Part shown: positions 25,101-36,246 of the stretch, in pieces
Position numbering within the stretch: the first letter of the stretch is position 1
Layout: every line of letters starts with the position of its first letter
Source: Epinephelus fuscoguttatus
Lineage: Eukaryota; Chordata; Actinopteri; Perciformes; Serranidae
Assembly (NCBI RefSeq): GCF_011397635.1
Contig: NC_064754.1
Coordinates: 35,022,043 to 35,086,042, forward strand
Reading direction: 5' to 3'
Length of the DNA: 64,000 nt
The notes under the pieces: model-generated
What the model was told of the DNA's origin: nothing
Databases searched by the model: none
The model's input: the letters and a program-made list of their open reading frames with translations, nothing else
Translations under genes and position numbers: made by a program

Positions 25101-25685
25101 GTCTTCTAACTGTGTGCAGAAGTAAGACAGACATGCACATAAAGTAGGCGCCTGGCAGCCTTCTACAGTACATGAAGCAGATTTATGGATAATGTTACCC
25201 TGTTGACATTTTAGGAGGACTGTATGTGTGAGTGTAAATGTGAGGATGTGTTCAGGCCAAAGTCAGGCAGCTCTGTAAACCATTATGTGTTCTTTTCAGA
25301 GTAAACCATGTTAATTTAACAGTAAAATAAGAATGAATATATAATTTTAATAGTTTTCAGTGTAAAATGACTGACTAAACTGACTTGATATAAAAGCAGA
25401 TCAATAATATTTTCACATGTGCACTAAAAATATATAGAGGATCTTTCTCACTTTTCTACACTGATATTTTCCTTAAAAATCTCTATTTTACATTTTGGAA
25501 TTTAAATTTGTATCCATACTGTCTTCACAGATAAATACTAAAATGTTACACTATAGGTTTTCTGACTCACCAGGCACTGCAGCAGTCCCTCTACTGTCAT
25601 CACTAGAGCTCCTGGCTGATGAATTAGGTATATTTACATAGTCCATAGTGATTTCGGGTTGCTCCTGAGGGATAAAGTTTGCCAT
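22161..25685 (-). CDS. Receptor C: complete EPN-type C-type lectin receptor
   Basis: Six exons with GT-AG sites join in frame to 669 bp (222 residues plus stop): 25571-25685, 25026-25109, 24308-24400, 23431-23573, 23162-23262, 22161-22293. The tail (1-38) has MDYVNI at Y16, a Y-x-N motif. The transmembrane segment is about 45-60 ([16 protein letters not shown]), followed by NIS. A short stalk (68-97) has a free cysteine, C80. The lectin domain (99-218) shows [26 protein letters not shown] at 185-187 and WND at 203-205. Cysteines 129/216 and 196/208 can form the two core disulfides. The extra N-terminal pair of long-form domains is missing. EPN with WND predicts calcium-dependent mannose/fucose/GlcNAc-type binding. 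Confidence 0.85.
22494..23130. mobile_element. MITE in last intron of receptor C
   Basis: The left end ttaaagctacagctgataac and the right end (other strand) ttaaagctacagatggtaac are near-identical inverted repeats that extend inward (tttttgtcatat). It is 637 bp, has no transposase and lies wholly within the intron between 22293 and 23162, so the coding exons are untouched. TA-flanked ends would fit a Tc1/mariner-like origin. Confidence 0.65.
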
Positions 25686-25983
25686 ATTTTACCCACTGAC
25701 TGGAAAGTGACAATGATGATGATGAATGTGTTTTTGTCAGAATGACTGTGATGTGTAATCTACTTCTTCTTTTATGTTTTAATTTGACACATTTTTGTTC
25801 TTCCTCATTTTTAGAATTGACATAAACAGCTTCTTCATCCCAAAACCTTTGACTTCACTACAACTCGGTTACCTGCAGTGCCGACTATCTTATCACTTCA
25901 CAGAGGCCTGTAAGCATCCATTGGTCTGGATCGAAACATTGATTTAATGGACAGCAATCCAATACCATTAATGTGAAGTGAAA

Positions 25984-26006
25984 ACATATATATGTATATG
26001 TATATG

Positions 26007-26054
<48 letters not shown>

Positions 26055-26128
26055 GCACTTCGGTCAACTGCTGTTGTTTTTAAATGTGCTCTATAAATAA
26101 ATTTTGATTGATTGATATATATATATAT
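25984..26128 (+). repeat. TG microsatellite and LINE-type tail
   Basis: A tatatg/tg run is followed by gtaaagcacttcggtcaact, then aaatgtgctctataaataaa and a ttga repeat: the 3' tail of an L2-like element. The homology between the D, E and F upstream regions starts exactly where this tail ends (26129). Confidence 0.55.
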
Positions 26129-26302
26129 TTCCACATAATTGTTTCTTCCTCTATTTGACCTGTTCTAAATCTGTCCACAGTGTAGTCAGGGGTTTATTAG
26201 CTCACACTTGACAAAGACACACACACAAAGAGGGAACACAGAGATTCCTGATCAGATTACTGTGAACTTGACTTCTCCACGAATATTAAGGCAACCAGGA
26301 CG
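26129..26302 (+). promoter_or_regulatory. Conserved 5' flank of D, repeated before E and F
   Basis: The stretch beginning ttccacataattgtttcttc and running to the ATG is nearly the same at 39020-39174 and 56213-56369, including aaagagggaacacagag and ctgaatattaaggcaacca-like text just before the start codon. It likely holds the proximal promoter and 5' untranslated region of the plus-strand genes; the transcription start is not known. Confidence 0.45.
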
Positions 26303-27029
26303 ATGCGGCAGATGGAGGTTGCAGATTATGTTAATGAGCGACCGAGACTTAAGCAGACAAGCAGCTGGGATGCAAATCAAACAGGTAATAACAAACATAA
26401 TTTTATTGTATATGGACACAGGTTGATAGACTGATTGGACTCGATCAAGTGTTTTAGCTGAAGTAGCAACATGGCCCCATAACCCTGTCTCCTGGAAATT
26501 ATATTCATATTTTGTTGATGTTAGATTGTATCTGAACAGCTACAGCAGCTATACAGTTAAGTTATGATTAATCTTTAAGTTCTAACATGACATGATAACA
26601 TCCAAATATGATGCACCAGGAAGTCTCCTGTGCAGGTTTTGGATGTTCTGGGACGGTGTGTCAATTCACCCTTGTTACATGCAATTTGTCATTTCAAAAT
26701 ACTTTTCCTTATTTAACAAGACATGTACAGCTTCTGCTCATGACATGCATACATACTTTTTCAAAATAAAATTATAACAAAGGTAAAAGACTTAGGCAAC
26801 GAAAGCACGTGGTTGGGTTTAGAGAAAAACACCATGATTTGTCTTAAGATAACTATGGATCCTACTAATGTAGTGTCACGTCCCTTGACATACCTCACTA
26901 GTGTAGCATGCTACACATACTAGCACACTACGTTGTTATTAAAGTAAATTCACTGAGTTTTGGTTTCACAAAGGAAACAAACAGCAGGATCCTGAGTGAA
27001 AATCCAGTGTTTGTTTGACCCATCCACCT

Positions 27030-27330
27030 TAGATGGACTTTCTTGATCCTCATATTATGGTAGATGTTGGCAGTGTCAGAAATCGCTGCCATCTGGTGCA
27101 TATTATACCACCATGAAGAGTATCTCAGTGTGTCCGTGTCTGATGCCAATATCTACTGATGAAGCAGCGGTATTTAATGAGTTTGGTTGTTGCCGGTGGC
27201 GTCAGAAATAGTCACTGCCTGGTGCATAGAATACTGCTTGAAGGGTGGCTCTGTGCATCAGTTTCTGACACAGAGATCACTGACGAAGTAGCGGTATTTA
27301 ATGAGTTGGGAGTGAGAGCAGGCTGCCACT
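27030..27330. repeat. Two-unit tandem repeat, period 123 bp
   Basis: The word gcggtatttaatgagtt recurs at 123-base spacing (about 27167 and 27290), with flanking similarity (gtcagaaat...gcctggtgcata...). It lies in intron 1 of receptor D. Origin unknown. Confidence 0.5.
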
Positions 27331-29511
27331 GCCCCATAAAAATACAAAGTGTCCCCATATTGCAAAAAAAATATACAGAAAAAAATTGCTATACTACAAC
27401 AGGCAACCATGCGCCGCCATCCAAAATAATCCTTAGCAAATGTAATCATAATCATAAATAAACTTGTCAAATTGCCATTATTGTTAAAACAGGTTTTAGT
27501 GTTACAGTGTGCTGCAGTTGTGCAGGTGGACATGGTATTGCTGTACCCCAGCAGAGGCCATTACTCAACTGCTGTGGTCAGGTACAATCAATGTCAAACA
27601 CTGTATTGTCTCTCTATTTCATGTATTAAAAAAACTTAAAACTTGAATGTAATATGAGTGTTACAGAGGCTATTTCACTGTCAACAAAGAGTTTTGTAAA
27701 GTGTCAGTATGTTGTGGCATGTTTCCTGGGCACTGAAAGTCATGTCAGCAGCTAATGTGGGAGTAACAACTGATAAAATGACACCAAAGTTGTCAGAAAA
27801 TGTAGCTATCCGAACCATTAGCATGCTAACGATTGCCATTTTACCTAATCTGCTAAACCTGATATAGTACAAGTTACTTCAAAGCTAGAGAGCACAGCTG
27901 TATTTATTTATGATGTGGCAACGCACTGTTGATTTTGCAGGGAGAAGACTCTGTCAGCTGCTTTTCCTCGGCTTTGGCGTGCTGTGCATTGTACAAGCCA
28001 TTCTCAATGTTTCTCTACGCCTTACAGGTGAGGCTGCTTTCTTCCTATTGTGTAACTTGAAATTTGCTAACACAGTTGTGCAGACAATACCACAATATTA
28101 CAAATACGCACACTTTGATGTAATTTGACATGTTGCTTTCAGCCTTTTTTTTCACAATTTGCTAAATAAAAACCTAAATTTTATTTTTGATTTAAATCAA
28201 TTGGAAAAACATTTTAAATGTACATATTTTTTCATACTCTCAGTGTCATCGAGCAAGGAATCGACCCACTCGGACTGCAACACAACTCATTTTTGTGTCC
28301 AGAACAATACAAAGATGGTGCCAAGGGATTGTGAGGGAAAGAGGCCTGACCACTGCAACGGATTGCAAGAGAGGTTCAACGCCTTGACTGCAGAGAAAAA
28401 CGAGCTTCAGAACAGAAACAATGACCTCACCAACAGGTTAGGAACGTGGAGGAGGAGAGGGACAGGCTGAAACAGAGGCTGGGGGGTGAGAACAAATCAG
28501 GTTAAGGTTTCTGACCTTAAAGAGAAACACCACCCACAAGTATATTAAGAATATTTAGAATTCCAATATGTTATTTATATGGCCTAGATAAGTTAAATCA
28601 ATCTTTGTGAATGTGAGCTACTCTCTTTCTCAAAGCCAGAAACCAGGGAGGTATGGGAGCCTGATTTTGTGGACTCACAGTTTGTTTGTTTGCTGTGTTA
28701 TACCCAAACAAGCTTTATCCTATCGTAGTGTTCTCAGTTCTGAAACACAAACCACACATACTCACATATTCAGAACGGCCCCTGGGTGCTCTAGAGCATC
28801 TTTCAACACTTATTACCTGCTCCATGACTTTATACCCTATGACAGCACAAATTTGAGTTTTAGCTCTGTAGCTTTTGTTCATTTTCACTAATATTTTGAC
28901 TGTCTTAGTCCGTAGGAATAACATACTTAATTTTTGAAAATGGGCATTGTTCCCCTTTTACTTTAACTCTTCATTTCTTCCCCTTTCAGTCTGGTTTTGT
29001 TGGTTTGGCCACAGTGGCATCTCTGACTAATGACCCAGCACTTCTTGTGGTTACAAAGAAACTATTGTTGCAGCTGGGAAAGTTCAAAAGCATCAACAAG
29101 ATTTTTTTTAGAATTGTAGTTAGGCCTACATAAACTAGTAACTAAACTAGGCTAGTCTAGACTATAGTCTGTTATGTAGGTACTTAATACAGTTACAATT
29201 AGTTTAGAGTTCACTTAAAATTAAATTCAGTCTTATTTGTATTTACAGCTCCCCATTCAATTCCTCAGAGTCTAATTTGTGATGCGCTGTTTGTTGATTT
29301 CATCCTCCAGTGCCAAGTGGTTGTGTGTCCTCTCAGCAGTGTCCTGCAGATTGGAGTGAGATTAACTCCAGATGTTATTTCCTCTCCACTGAGAAGAGGA
29401 CTTGGGAGGACAGCAGGAAATACTGTCAGAGTAAAGATGCTGACCTGGTGGTGATCAACAGCGAACAGGAGCAGGTACAGTACAGTAAATCTGTGACTGA
29501 GTTTGCTTGTA

Positions 29512-29514
<3 letters not shown>

Positions 29515-29545
<31 letters not shown>
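29515..29545 (+). repeat. GT microsatellite after first lectin exon of D
   Basis: A short GT run starts about 40 bases past the donor site of the 29311-29474 exon. The same position holds a longer run in E (44971-45016), while F has none. It creates spurious Cys-Val frames. Confidence 0.8.
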
Positions 29546-29546
<1 letters not shown>

Positions 29547-29605
29547 ACCATTCTTTATGTTAAAGTTATGCTTACATTTTCTATCAAAATCAACAGAGGG
29601 CCTTG

Positions 29606-30152
29606 TGTTACGAACAAAGGTGGAGATCCAAGTGCAGGACACGGAGAAGGGTGTTGTTGATATAAAGTCTTTTATTGTAGAAGGGGGGTATTGGATGGAG
29701 GGCTGATGGCAAGGGCAAGGAGATCCACAGTAGATGAAGGCAGCAGTGATGTGGAGAGGCGGACATGCAGGTAAGTGGCTGGCAGCTGGATGAGCAGGTG
29801 ATGGATCTGCAGCAGAGGAGTAAATTAAGTTAAGCACTGAAAAGTCACAGAGAAGCAAAGCTTTAGAACACTATAGATTTGGCCTGAAGCATACTACAGC
29901 AGCAGTGAAACAATCTGGCGATGAGCGGCTGGAAAACTGGGGTAGATATACTGCAGGGCTGATGAGCTGATGGTTTGCAGGTGACTGGCTTGGAACAGGC
30001 GTGTCAGATCAGCAGTGACCAGGGAGCCGGAAGCAGAGGAGCGCCACGCCCACCACACAGACACAGACAGAGAAACAGACAGAGGAGCACAGGGGACACA
30101 AGGGTAGAGGAAACACAAGGAAAAAACTGGAGGCCAGGCTGTGGCTGCAACA
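29606..30152 (+). mobile_element. Solo LTR inside a lectin exon of D
   Basis: The insert begins TGTTACGAACAAAGG and ends GGCTGCAACA, so it has the TG...CA ends and short inverted TGTT/AACA of an LTR. It is flanked by ccttg at 29601-29605 and 30153-30157, a 5-base target-site duplication. Removing the insert and one ccttg restores the 113-bp exon found in E and F exactly. A tataaag word lies at 29661. No internal retrotransposon part or second LTR is present, so this is a solo LTR left by recombination. Confidence 0.85.
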
Positions 30153-30409
30153 CCTTGTACCGTCTGGATGGGAATGCTGATCTCTTGTTCTGGATCGGAC
30201 TGAAAGACACAGCTGGGACCAACAGATTGAAATGGGTGGATGGATCTGTGCTGACCAAACCGTAAGGCTTTTAGATGTAGTGCTAGGCTGTAAAGATCTT
30301 CATAGGTCCAGTATCAGTATCTAAAAAAAAGACCAATTTTTTTCAGAGAACTGATCTTACAGGGGGTGGGTACTTAAAATGAACAGGAATTAGACATGGA
30401 TATTGTTTT

Positions 30410-30795
30410 CCATCTCAAAACACACAACTAACATCCTCACAAAAAATTGTCACAACTAGAAAAAAGCACTAACAAACTGATTGCTGCCAATGTAGACAAT
30501 TTTTATATTACTAGCAGACACACCACAACGATACAATTGTGAGGATGACTGTAATTTTAGTAATTAAAACACAGCCACGAATCTTTGATCTTTATCATCC
30601 ATAACAGGAATTTTATCAGTATTAACTTTGTCTGGGGGCTAAAACAAAACAAAGCATTTACCTACATAGCCTGCTTACTTACTCATAGTAGAGGCACAAA
30701 TATTAAGGGAAAATGACCAAATCAACAAGATCTGCAAGTCTACAAAATTGGGCAGGCAAAATGCTTCACTTCTAAAAGCTTCTAATGTGGTAAAA
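30410..30795. repeat. Diverged copy of the 31.83-32.20 kb intron segment
   Basis: This block is absent from the matching place in E (near 45335). It resembles 31830-32160: gacaatt..., acagccac...tttgat, then acaaaat..gggcaggcaaaatgct...cacttctaaaa. It seems to be an extra, diverged copy of an intron-borne repeat. Confidence 0.5.
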
Positions 30796-31353
30796 TGTCC
30801 TGGGCAGACGGAACAACACCGGTCGCAGCAAGAACACAGTGCAGCTGTGGCCGTGGGTCCAGGCTAACTTATAGTCAAGATGGTGCCGATAATAAAGAAA
30901 ATAGTGATTTATTCATCTCGTTATGTGCCTAACTTTAGTGGATCATAATATATCGGGTATTGGGTCAATCTGCAATGCTCTGTTTCAATATCAGAACAAA
31001 TGTTTCTATCAGTGTCAGTTTTTGAGCCAAAGGTAAAATCTGGCCTGCAACAGACTAGATACGGCTAAAAGGGGAACTAATGTTTTTTTCAACCTGGGCC
31101 CTATTTTCCATTCTACTTTTGTCTAAATGAGTGACAGGATGTTCAATATTTTAAATTTCTCCAGTATGAAGCTCGGGCTGACCTGCCTGCAGCCCGTGAG
31201 TGCGCGCTATATTAAATAATAGGGCACTCAGACAACGTCAAACAATGTCAGAATACGTCCACTGAAAGTGCATTTTTTTCACACACAGGCTCGGATTGTT
31301 AGTATAATTATCCGACAACATAACGGAAAGGAGAAATGAATGTCTGTGTTTAC

Positions 31354-31787
31354 CTTTAGCTGGATTTGGACATGTTCCTCTGCCTGTTGCTGCTCCCTCT
31401 CTCTCCTCGTCCGCTCTTCAGTTTCAATGAGCTCTGCATCCGTGTACGTCCGTGTACTCATCATCAAATTCAAATGGCTCATCCAGATCCAGCTGGTCAA
31501 AATTGGTTAAACATTCGAATATGTTTCTTGTGGCAAGTGAAGGTCTGGCTCTGAAATCTCACGTCTCGCGAGATTTGAGTTGTTGCAGGAAGTTACCACT
31601 GGAGTGACCTTACAAACACGAGGAATTACTCTGTTTGGAGTAGTCATGGCTGAATTTTTACCCGACTTTGACCAACTGGATCTGGATGAGCCATTTGAAT
31701 TTGATGACCGCCAGTATTTATTAGAACATGGAGTACACAGACGTACATGGATGCAGAGCTCAGTTAAAACAAGAAAGAACCAGTAAG
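31354..31787. repeat. Two opposed copies of a repeat-borne exon
   Basis: On the minus strand, 31354-31505 encodes, with one frameshift, DQLDLDEPFEFDD then TDAELIETEERTRREREQQQ and a donor-like end. On the plus strand, 31647-31787 starts MAEFLPDFDQLDLDEPFEFD. They are the same exon in opposite directions, about 140 bases apart. A related hairpin is at 45901-46099 in gene E. The encoded family was not identified; multicopy and transposon-borne is the likely nature. Confidence 0.45.
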
Positions 31788-32586
31788 AACAACTCAGTAC
31801 AGTGCAGAAACTTGCTGCCCAACCAGACTGACTGATTGAACGTAGACAATTACCAGGAATTATGAGGATGAATGTACATTTAATAAGTAAAACAGCCACA
31901 GATATTTGATCATTATTGTTCAGAACTGGACTTTGAATGGTATTAACTTAGGCTACAGCACAAGAAAGTAGGAAATTACAATAATAAACACAGTTGAAGG
32001 AGACAAAGGAAGAACCATTTAACGACATACCTTTCTTACTTATTTATGGTAGAAGCACAACTATAAAGTTAAAATGATCAACAAAATCTCCAAGTCCACA
32101 AAATCAGGCAGGCAAAATACTCCACTTCTAAAACGCGTGGTATGAAGCCGTGCAGCAGACTGAACAAAACCTGCTCCCTCACAGTCAAGATGGCACCAAA
32201 ATAAGGGAAAAGGTGATGTATTGGTGTTGTATTGTGCCTCATGTTAGGGAATCATGACGTTTTGGTTAAAGAACTAATTTGCAGATGCTGCAGTTCAAAG
32301 TGAGACCAAATTTTGAGAATACAGGCATGAATGTGCACACAAAATATTAGGCTGATTGGTACAGTATTTTGCGAGATTAGACACTCACACACACATACTC
32401 ACTCACGTACACACATGACTAAATGCATAATGAAAATCAATTTGAATTGACCTTACATAATAGACCCAATAAGTCAGGGAACACCAACACTGTGGAGGGG
32501 GAAAAGGGTCAGGGTACCAGTCCAGTAATCTAACATGAATATTTAAACAGCATCTTTCTGACCTCTGTCACTGCGCTGTCATTTAG

Positions 32587-32650
32587 ATTTTAGCAGTCTG
32601 GCCAGCTGGATCGCAGTCCTACCAGGGTAGAGGACTGTGTTGTGAACAGT
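32587..32650 (+). pseudogene. Degenerate third lectin exon remnant
   Basis: After an intact atttag acceptor, the text tagcagtctggccagctgga and gtagaggactgtgt matches the start of the last lectin exon of E and F. However, the conserved FW is F-stop, QPD has become QLD, and similarity ends before the WND part. The same remnant is at 49778-49842. Confidence 0.75.
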
Positions 32651-32751
32651 ATTGAAAGAATTAGCATTAACTAATACGTCACCATTTGCCAGAGTAGGAA
32701 AGCTGCATATGGGGCCAGGCATATGATGATATGTAAACATTCACATACTGA

Positions 32752-32756
<5 letters not shown>

Positions 32757-32801
<45 letters not shown>
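32757..32801 (+). repeat. AC microsatellite
   Basis: An uninterrupted AC run, also present in the second duplication copy at about 49947-49998 with a slightly different length. Confidence 0.85.
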
Positions 32802-32803
<2 letters not shown>

Positions 32804-35800
32804 ACACATACTGTATGCTGACATGCATTCATGTTCATAGAACACGTACTGGCTTTTACAATGGCTTGATTTAGAAGCGGTGCCTCGTATTAAATTGCGG
32901 CCGGCGAATGGAGCTTTCACAGGCTTCAGACCATAACCTGGCCTTCATAAGCTATTATGTTTAAACCCCCAAAGAGGGAACAATTTAAAAAAATAAAAAA
33001 ATAAAAGCCACAACAGCTCAAGGAGGATAACATCCGATAAGAAATGTGCCCACACTATCGTCTAAGAGTGGGCTACGTGTTTGGTTCATAAGGATTATCC
33101 TTTGATCTTACGGTTCCACTAAGCATCTTGCGAAGTGTTGCCGCCATACCCTTACGTTTTTTTAATTTATGATTAAATTTTATTTATTACTTTTACCTTA
33201 TTAAGTTTTATGGTCTCATACGTTTGCTGGCTATAAGTACTGACATATTAATGTACTTGTTTAAGCGTTGAAGGGGTGCCTGTAATGCATTCATAGTTGC
33301 ACTGTGTTGTTGTGTATTGCATTGTACATCAAAGGAAGGTAGACACAGAAGGTAGATACACAGGCCCAAGATGAATGCCGTCAGGAGGGAATCAAAACAA
33401 ATAGAAAACTGCTTTTAAAATGCTTTTATTTTTATTTTACATGAGTATTATTTCACTGAGTCTATATACTTTAATGTTTACCATGTTTTATTTTGATGGC
33501 TCGCTTGTGACTCATACACCAGCACTTAAAGCTATATGTGTTTGTGTAAGTGTGTGTGTGTGTGTGTGTGTGTGTGTCTGTGTGGGTGGGTGTGTGGGTA
33601 TGGGTGTTGAAGCCCGCACACAATGTTTTGAAGCAGACCGCAGCAGGTGGGAAAGTACCCAGGTTGAGCTGCTGTCCGTTGGCATATGAATCAAACTACC
33701 CAAGTTTTTTTGATGACCAACAGCCAATTGTATTTTGAGTTTATTAAAAAAAAACTCTGCGCCGTGTCATAAAGAACTGGGCTTGAAATGGTATAAAAAG
33801 AGAAGATTTTTGATGTTCAGGGCTGACTTTTTGGGAGGCTGCGGAGCCCTTGTCACACTGAACCACGATTTTTTTTCTACCCTTAGTCTCTGGCAGGAGA
33901 CTGAGCAATAGACTGAATCTTCTAGCTTCCCATGTGAAACTCTTAACTGGTGAAAGCTGACTGCGAACGGACCCTGAGTATAGAAAGGACCCCAGAGCAG
34001 GTAGAATTTTAAAAACTACTCAAAATTTAGTAATAATCCAGCCCAAATTTGAGGGTTTATAAACCAATCCAGACCAGTTCATAATTTTTTACCTTTCTTT
34101 TATTTATTTATTTATTTATTTATTTATTTTTTATTCTCTCACATCTTGTGGATTTACAAAAAATGAGTTTGTGTGGATTTACAAAATTCTGTTTTAAAGA
34201 AATATTCCATTTTTTCATTTTCATCCTTTTTGATCTTTTCATGTCATTTGGGTTTACAAAACGTATCGATGAAATAACCCTTATTCTTTGATTGAGGTTG
34301 ATTCTTACCTTTTCTTGGATTATTCATACCATGTAAGAAAAACATTATTGAGGGAATAAAAATCAAGTGACAACTTGGAATACTTCTCCTCGGATTATTA
34401 TTTCTTGCAAAAATGATTATCATTATCATCATCACCCAGGAACTCACTGTTGAGCCCCCGAGGTAAGTTCCAGCACATCTCACACGACGGTACGCAACTG
34501 ATACAGATCCACACACACCCTATAGGCTACTCTACACCTCAGGGGAGGATAACCTGCATAGGGGCCTTCCCCTGGCTTACAAAGAGGGCTGAGCACGGTG
34601 GAACCTTATAGCTGTTAGGTTCCCAGGGTTAAGGGTTAATAAAATAAAAATTAAAACGATTACTATGAGTCACCATGCGATAAATTAATCCTATTGGGGT
34701 AATGGGTGACCACAAGCTAGTGACCAAATTACGAGGTGTGAACAAAACCTATCAAACAAAATTGATCCATTTGAGATCTGAGTAACTGAAATCTTCCGAA
34801 GGGTTATTGAAGACGGAGGCAGCTTTGGCAGGTTATTGCCTGTGAGGGACTCCATGTGTAGCGTCTCCGTCCTGGCTTAACACTGAACAGACAACACATC
34901 TTTTCTCGAAAAGATACCTCTGTCCGGGTGACACTCAAAAGATCGTCAGGTCCTTCATGTGATCAGGATAGTGGAAATGTCAAATAAGAAGGCCCCCCTC
35001 CGCCCCTCTGCCCTTCCCAAAGCTCGATAATCTCAGGGCTCATACATTGCCTTCAGGTCAGGGACAAGGCCAGTGAGCAGAGATTAACTTGTATTCAGCA
35101 AAAATTTAAGACCTATTTCTATCATTAACAGATAAATTTGAGTTCTAGGCTACATAGGGGCCCATGGCGGCAACTGGCCTAGCCAAATTGACTCCCTGAG
35201 GGCTATGGACCCACTAGCATCGTCCATTTGACCTGTGTCCCGTGGCGGCTGATTAAAGAACTTGCCGTCATTGGTGGGAAGTTCTCAGATAATGAGCTTC
35301 TGAGAATGACCCGTTTCAAAGTCGTACCTGTTGAACAGAAGAAGTCACCTCGCTTCACAGTCTGTGGTTGAGTGACAGAGAGAGAACGAAAAATGTCCTC
35401 GGAGCAGACAGCTGTTTGAAATCGGAGCAGAGAGGAAATTAGCAGTAAAGTTTTCCTACATTGTCACGTAGTAAACGTGTAGTGTAGGTTTCAGTTTGTC
35501 CGTGAATAAACACTGAAGCTCCTCAAGATCCAAGTCATTTTTTCCCCATTCCTTTTATTCTTTTTAGAGCAATACTGAAAGAATAACTAGCTTTGTCAAT
35601 TTTGCCTGTGACAGTATCTCTTGGGACTGTCATCACAAGAATGTCATCTATCCCAGCATACAAAACACATGAAATAACACATTAGAAATAATCACAACAA
35701 TCTGGCAGTCCATGTGACTGGCTGTGAGTCTGAATACGTTTGCCTCTGGAAATGGCAACTGTGAGAAGTTTTAAATGGCAAAGTAGAAGACTCGACCACA

Positions 35801-36246
35801 TCAAACAGTTGCATCACAGCAGCAAGGTGAGAATATCAATGACTGGAAAGATGAGTTTCATCGCTTGGTCTATGTGAGACACAATGAAACTATTCTTTGG
35901 GAGAAATAATACTACAGGAGTAGCAAAAACTAAAGTGATGCAGTGACAAAGTGAAAACAGTTTGTAAGGCTGAAGACTGTAGGGTGTCTTATATGCTGTC
36001 TTTTATATATATACTTATACCTATATACTTTTGTGTCAAACATTCTCATACGTCTTGAAACAAGAAATTACTGATAAACCATCACATTAGGTGTTAAACA
36101 TTTCACTGCAGAAGGGTTGCTTATGTGACGTCTGGGCCCTTCTGAGCCTTTTTAAATCAACAGTCACATTATCACTATTTTGAAAATAAAAACATCATCA
36201 CAGAGCTTGAAGTGATAATAAAAATTCCCAACACTGCTGCCAAAGT
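32802..36246. other. Duplicated intergenic block, no gene seen
   Basis: Part of the 8-kb duplication. It holds a GT run (33549-33577), a ttta run (34098-34130) and anonymous sequence. A tttcagtttgtccgtgaataaaca stretch near 35490-35513 resembles sequence at 47230-47257 after gene E, so this part is probably old 3' flank of a lectin gene with a polyadenylation-like aataaa. Confidence 0.45.

Larger units (their letters stand above)
25686..26302. promoter_or_regulatory. Head-to-head upstream region of receptors C and D
   Basis: Only 617 bases separate the start codons of C (minus) and D (plus). The C side has a TATA-like aacataaaag (minus strand, 25769-25778) shared with receptor A. The D side (26129-26302) is conserved in front of the E and F start codons. 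Between them lie a TG/TATATG microsatellite (25984-26051) and a LINE-type tail (26052-26128). A bidirectional promoter is possible, but the repeats may separate two independent promoters. Confidence 0.45.
26303..30261 (+). pseudogene. Receptor D: broken QPD-family lectin receptor
   Basis: Exons matching intact gene F: 26303-26384 (ATG 26303; MEVADYVNERP), 27941-28027 (transmembrane, LCQLLFLGFGVLCIVQAIL), 28244-28485 (stalk), 29311-29474 (first lectin exon, with CPADWSEINSRCYFLS) and a split second lectin exon, 29597-29605 plus 30158-30261. The stalk exon lacks one base against F (aggttagg for aggttgagg, at about 28437-28442), causing an early stop. A 547-bp solo LTR splits the second lectin exon. 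No good third lectin exon follows; the candidate at 32587 has a stop for the conserved tryptophan. The first three exons could still encode a short membrane protein with a partial stalk. Confidence 0.8.

Noticed and set aside
25885-26134. Frames rich in Thr-His and Cys-Val across TG/CA runs (also at 29.5, 33.5, 40.0, 45.0, 49.9 and 50.7 kb)
   Set aside because: They are translations of dinucleotide microsatellites with no homology or gene structure.
27030-27330. A ctgatgaag word resembling a hammerhead core start
   Set aside because: No second core strand (GAAA) or stems follow at the right distance, unlike 57305-57346.
29975-30265. 96-codon frame running from the LTR into the D lectin exon
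   Set aside because: It is a chance readthrough of the solo LTR into the interrupted exon; the real exon is explained by E and F.
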